A program made the position numbers and the translations under genes. The notes beneath the pieces are model-generated. The model ran no database searches and was not told where the DNA came from. It was given only the letters and a program-made list of their open reading frames with translations. Shown here in pieces: positions 39,732 to 40,298 of a DNA stretch of 40,298 nt (positions within the stretch are counted from its first letter, which is position 1; each line of letters opens with the position of its first letter). Source of the DNA: Anaerolineales bacterium (GTDB taxonomy: Bacteria; Chloroflexota; Anaerolineae; Anaerolineales; UBA4823); the NCBI GenBank assembly GCA_016932955.1, contig JAFGBV010000277.1, forward strand, positions 1-40,298, written 5' to 3'.

Positions 39732-40298
39732 TTAGTGCAGGACGTAAAAAATCAATAAGATCGACAAACCCCACAGCACAATGGCAACCTGCAGCGGGCG
39801 GTCGGTAAAGAGCACTTCCTCAGGCGCCCCGCCGCAGTTCCCCACCTGCAACAGGTAAAGGTAACGGAAGATGCCATAGATCACAAAGGGGATGGTCAGC
39901 ATCATCGAGTGGTTCTCGGGCAAGTTCGGCGCTGAGAATGTGTAGAGGCTGTAGGTGATTATGGCGCAGGCCGAGACGATGATGATCAACTGGTCAAGCA
40001 ATGGCAGTGTGTAGCCTTCGAGAACCTTGCGGTGCATATTGGCATCCTCAGCCAGCAGCGATAACTCGGCGCGGCGCTTGCCGACCCCCAGATAGAGGGC
40101 GATAAAGGTGGTAAACACATATAGCCAGGGTGAGAAGCGTGCCACCTCAATCAGCACAACCCCGGCTCCGGTGCGCAACACGTAGAATGCTGCAAGAATG
40201 ATCACATCCAGGATGGGGACGTGCTTGAGCCACCGGGAATAGGCCAGGTTGAGCAGCAAGTAGGTCAGTCCAATCAACGCAAATGGCACTGAAAGCCA
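39732..40298 (-). CDS. UbiA-family prenyltransferase, decaprenyl-phosphate phosphoribosyltransferase-like (partial)
   Basis: The C-terminal 188 residues of an integral membrane transferase cut by the right edge of the window; the N-terminal half and start are missing. Hydrophobic segments alternate with LGVGKRRAELSLL, LEGYTLPLLDQL and VIYGIFRYLYLLQV. These match the decaprenyl-phosphate phosphoribosyltransferase branch (as in mycobacterial Rv3806c) better than quinone-type UbiA. That family moves phosphoribose onto a polyprenyl phosphate for arabinose-type cell-envelope glycans. The second aspartate-rich region is visible only in part (VPILDVIILAAFYVLRTGAG). It heads the mevalonate-kinase and Nudix-IPK operon, so polyprenol supply and use are linked. 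Confidence 0.82.
   Translation of the reverse strand, partial: WLSVPFALIGLTYLLLNLAYSRWLKHVPILDVIILAAFYVLRTGAGVVLIEVARFSPWLYVFTTFIALYLGVGKRRAELSLLAEDANMHRKVLEGYTLPLLDQLIIIVSACAIITYSLYTFSAPNLPENHSMMLTIPFVIYGIFRYLYLLQVGNCGGAPEEVLFTDRPLQVAIVLWGLSILLIFYVLH

Overview
The window looks like a chromosomal segment of a member of the Chloroflexota, most likely Anaerolineae or a close relative. That placement is an inference from gene content. The indicators are lipoproteins carrying NBR1-type Ig-like domains on Pro/Thr-rich stalks, a Pro/Thr-tailed PD40 propeller protein, mevalonate kinase beside isopentenyl phosphate kinase, and a decaprenyl-phosphate-phosphoribosyltransferase-like UbiA protein. Nothing looks like a phage, transposon, plasmid or CRISPR array. 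Coding density is high and no gene-free stretch exceeds 300 bases; the longest is 34321-34585.

Layout. 118-1404 is an MFS transporter behind a perfect consensus promoter. 1633-4119 holds two related NBR1-Ig lipoproteins, with queG right behind. 5358-7890 is the conserved dnaX-ybaB-recR replication and repair cluster. 8030-8106 is a tRNA-Arg with the unusual anticodon GCG, followed by surE, whose 3' end overlaps that of an opposing inositol-monophosphatase-family gene. 8924-11690 (minus) is histidine kinase, response regulator, then phosphatase. 11759-15259 is a redox block: two thioredoxin-VKOR fusion proteins on opposite strands with an MFS transporter between them. 15365-20439 (minus) holds a PD40 protein, an M23 peptidase, recA (with a LexA-like operator inside its promoter) and a third NBR1-Ig lipoprotein. 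20493-24560 (minus) is a heterodimeric ABC exporter pair preceded by a small unknown gene with an operator-like palindrome at its promoter. 24709-26028 (minus) is DUF1015. 26167-34320 (plus) is a run of DegV, ffh, rpsP-khpA-rimM, dprA, a mannose-1-phosphate guanylyltransferase and topA with an added N-terminal zinc ribbon, then a two-TM unknown protein. 35707-37380 (minus) is dgt and greA. 37465-40298 (minus) is an isoprenoid block: a UbiA-family transferase (cut by the window edge), mevalonate kinase, and a Nudix-isopentenyl phosphate kinase fusion.

Most genes are core information processing (replication, repair, SRP targeting, ribosome maturation, transcript cleavage). The more distinctive material is the Nudix-IPK fusion in an alternate mevalonate pathway, the paired Trx-VKOR proteins (one lacking a loop cysteine that its sibling retains), the family of NBR1-Ig lipoproteins, the tRNA-Arg(GCG), and several promoters whose -10 box lies only 6-8 bases before the start codon, which suggests leaderless mRNAs. 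All functions are read from sequence motifs only; no database search was run.
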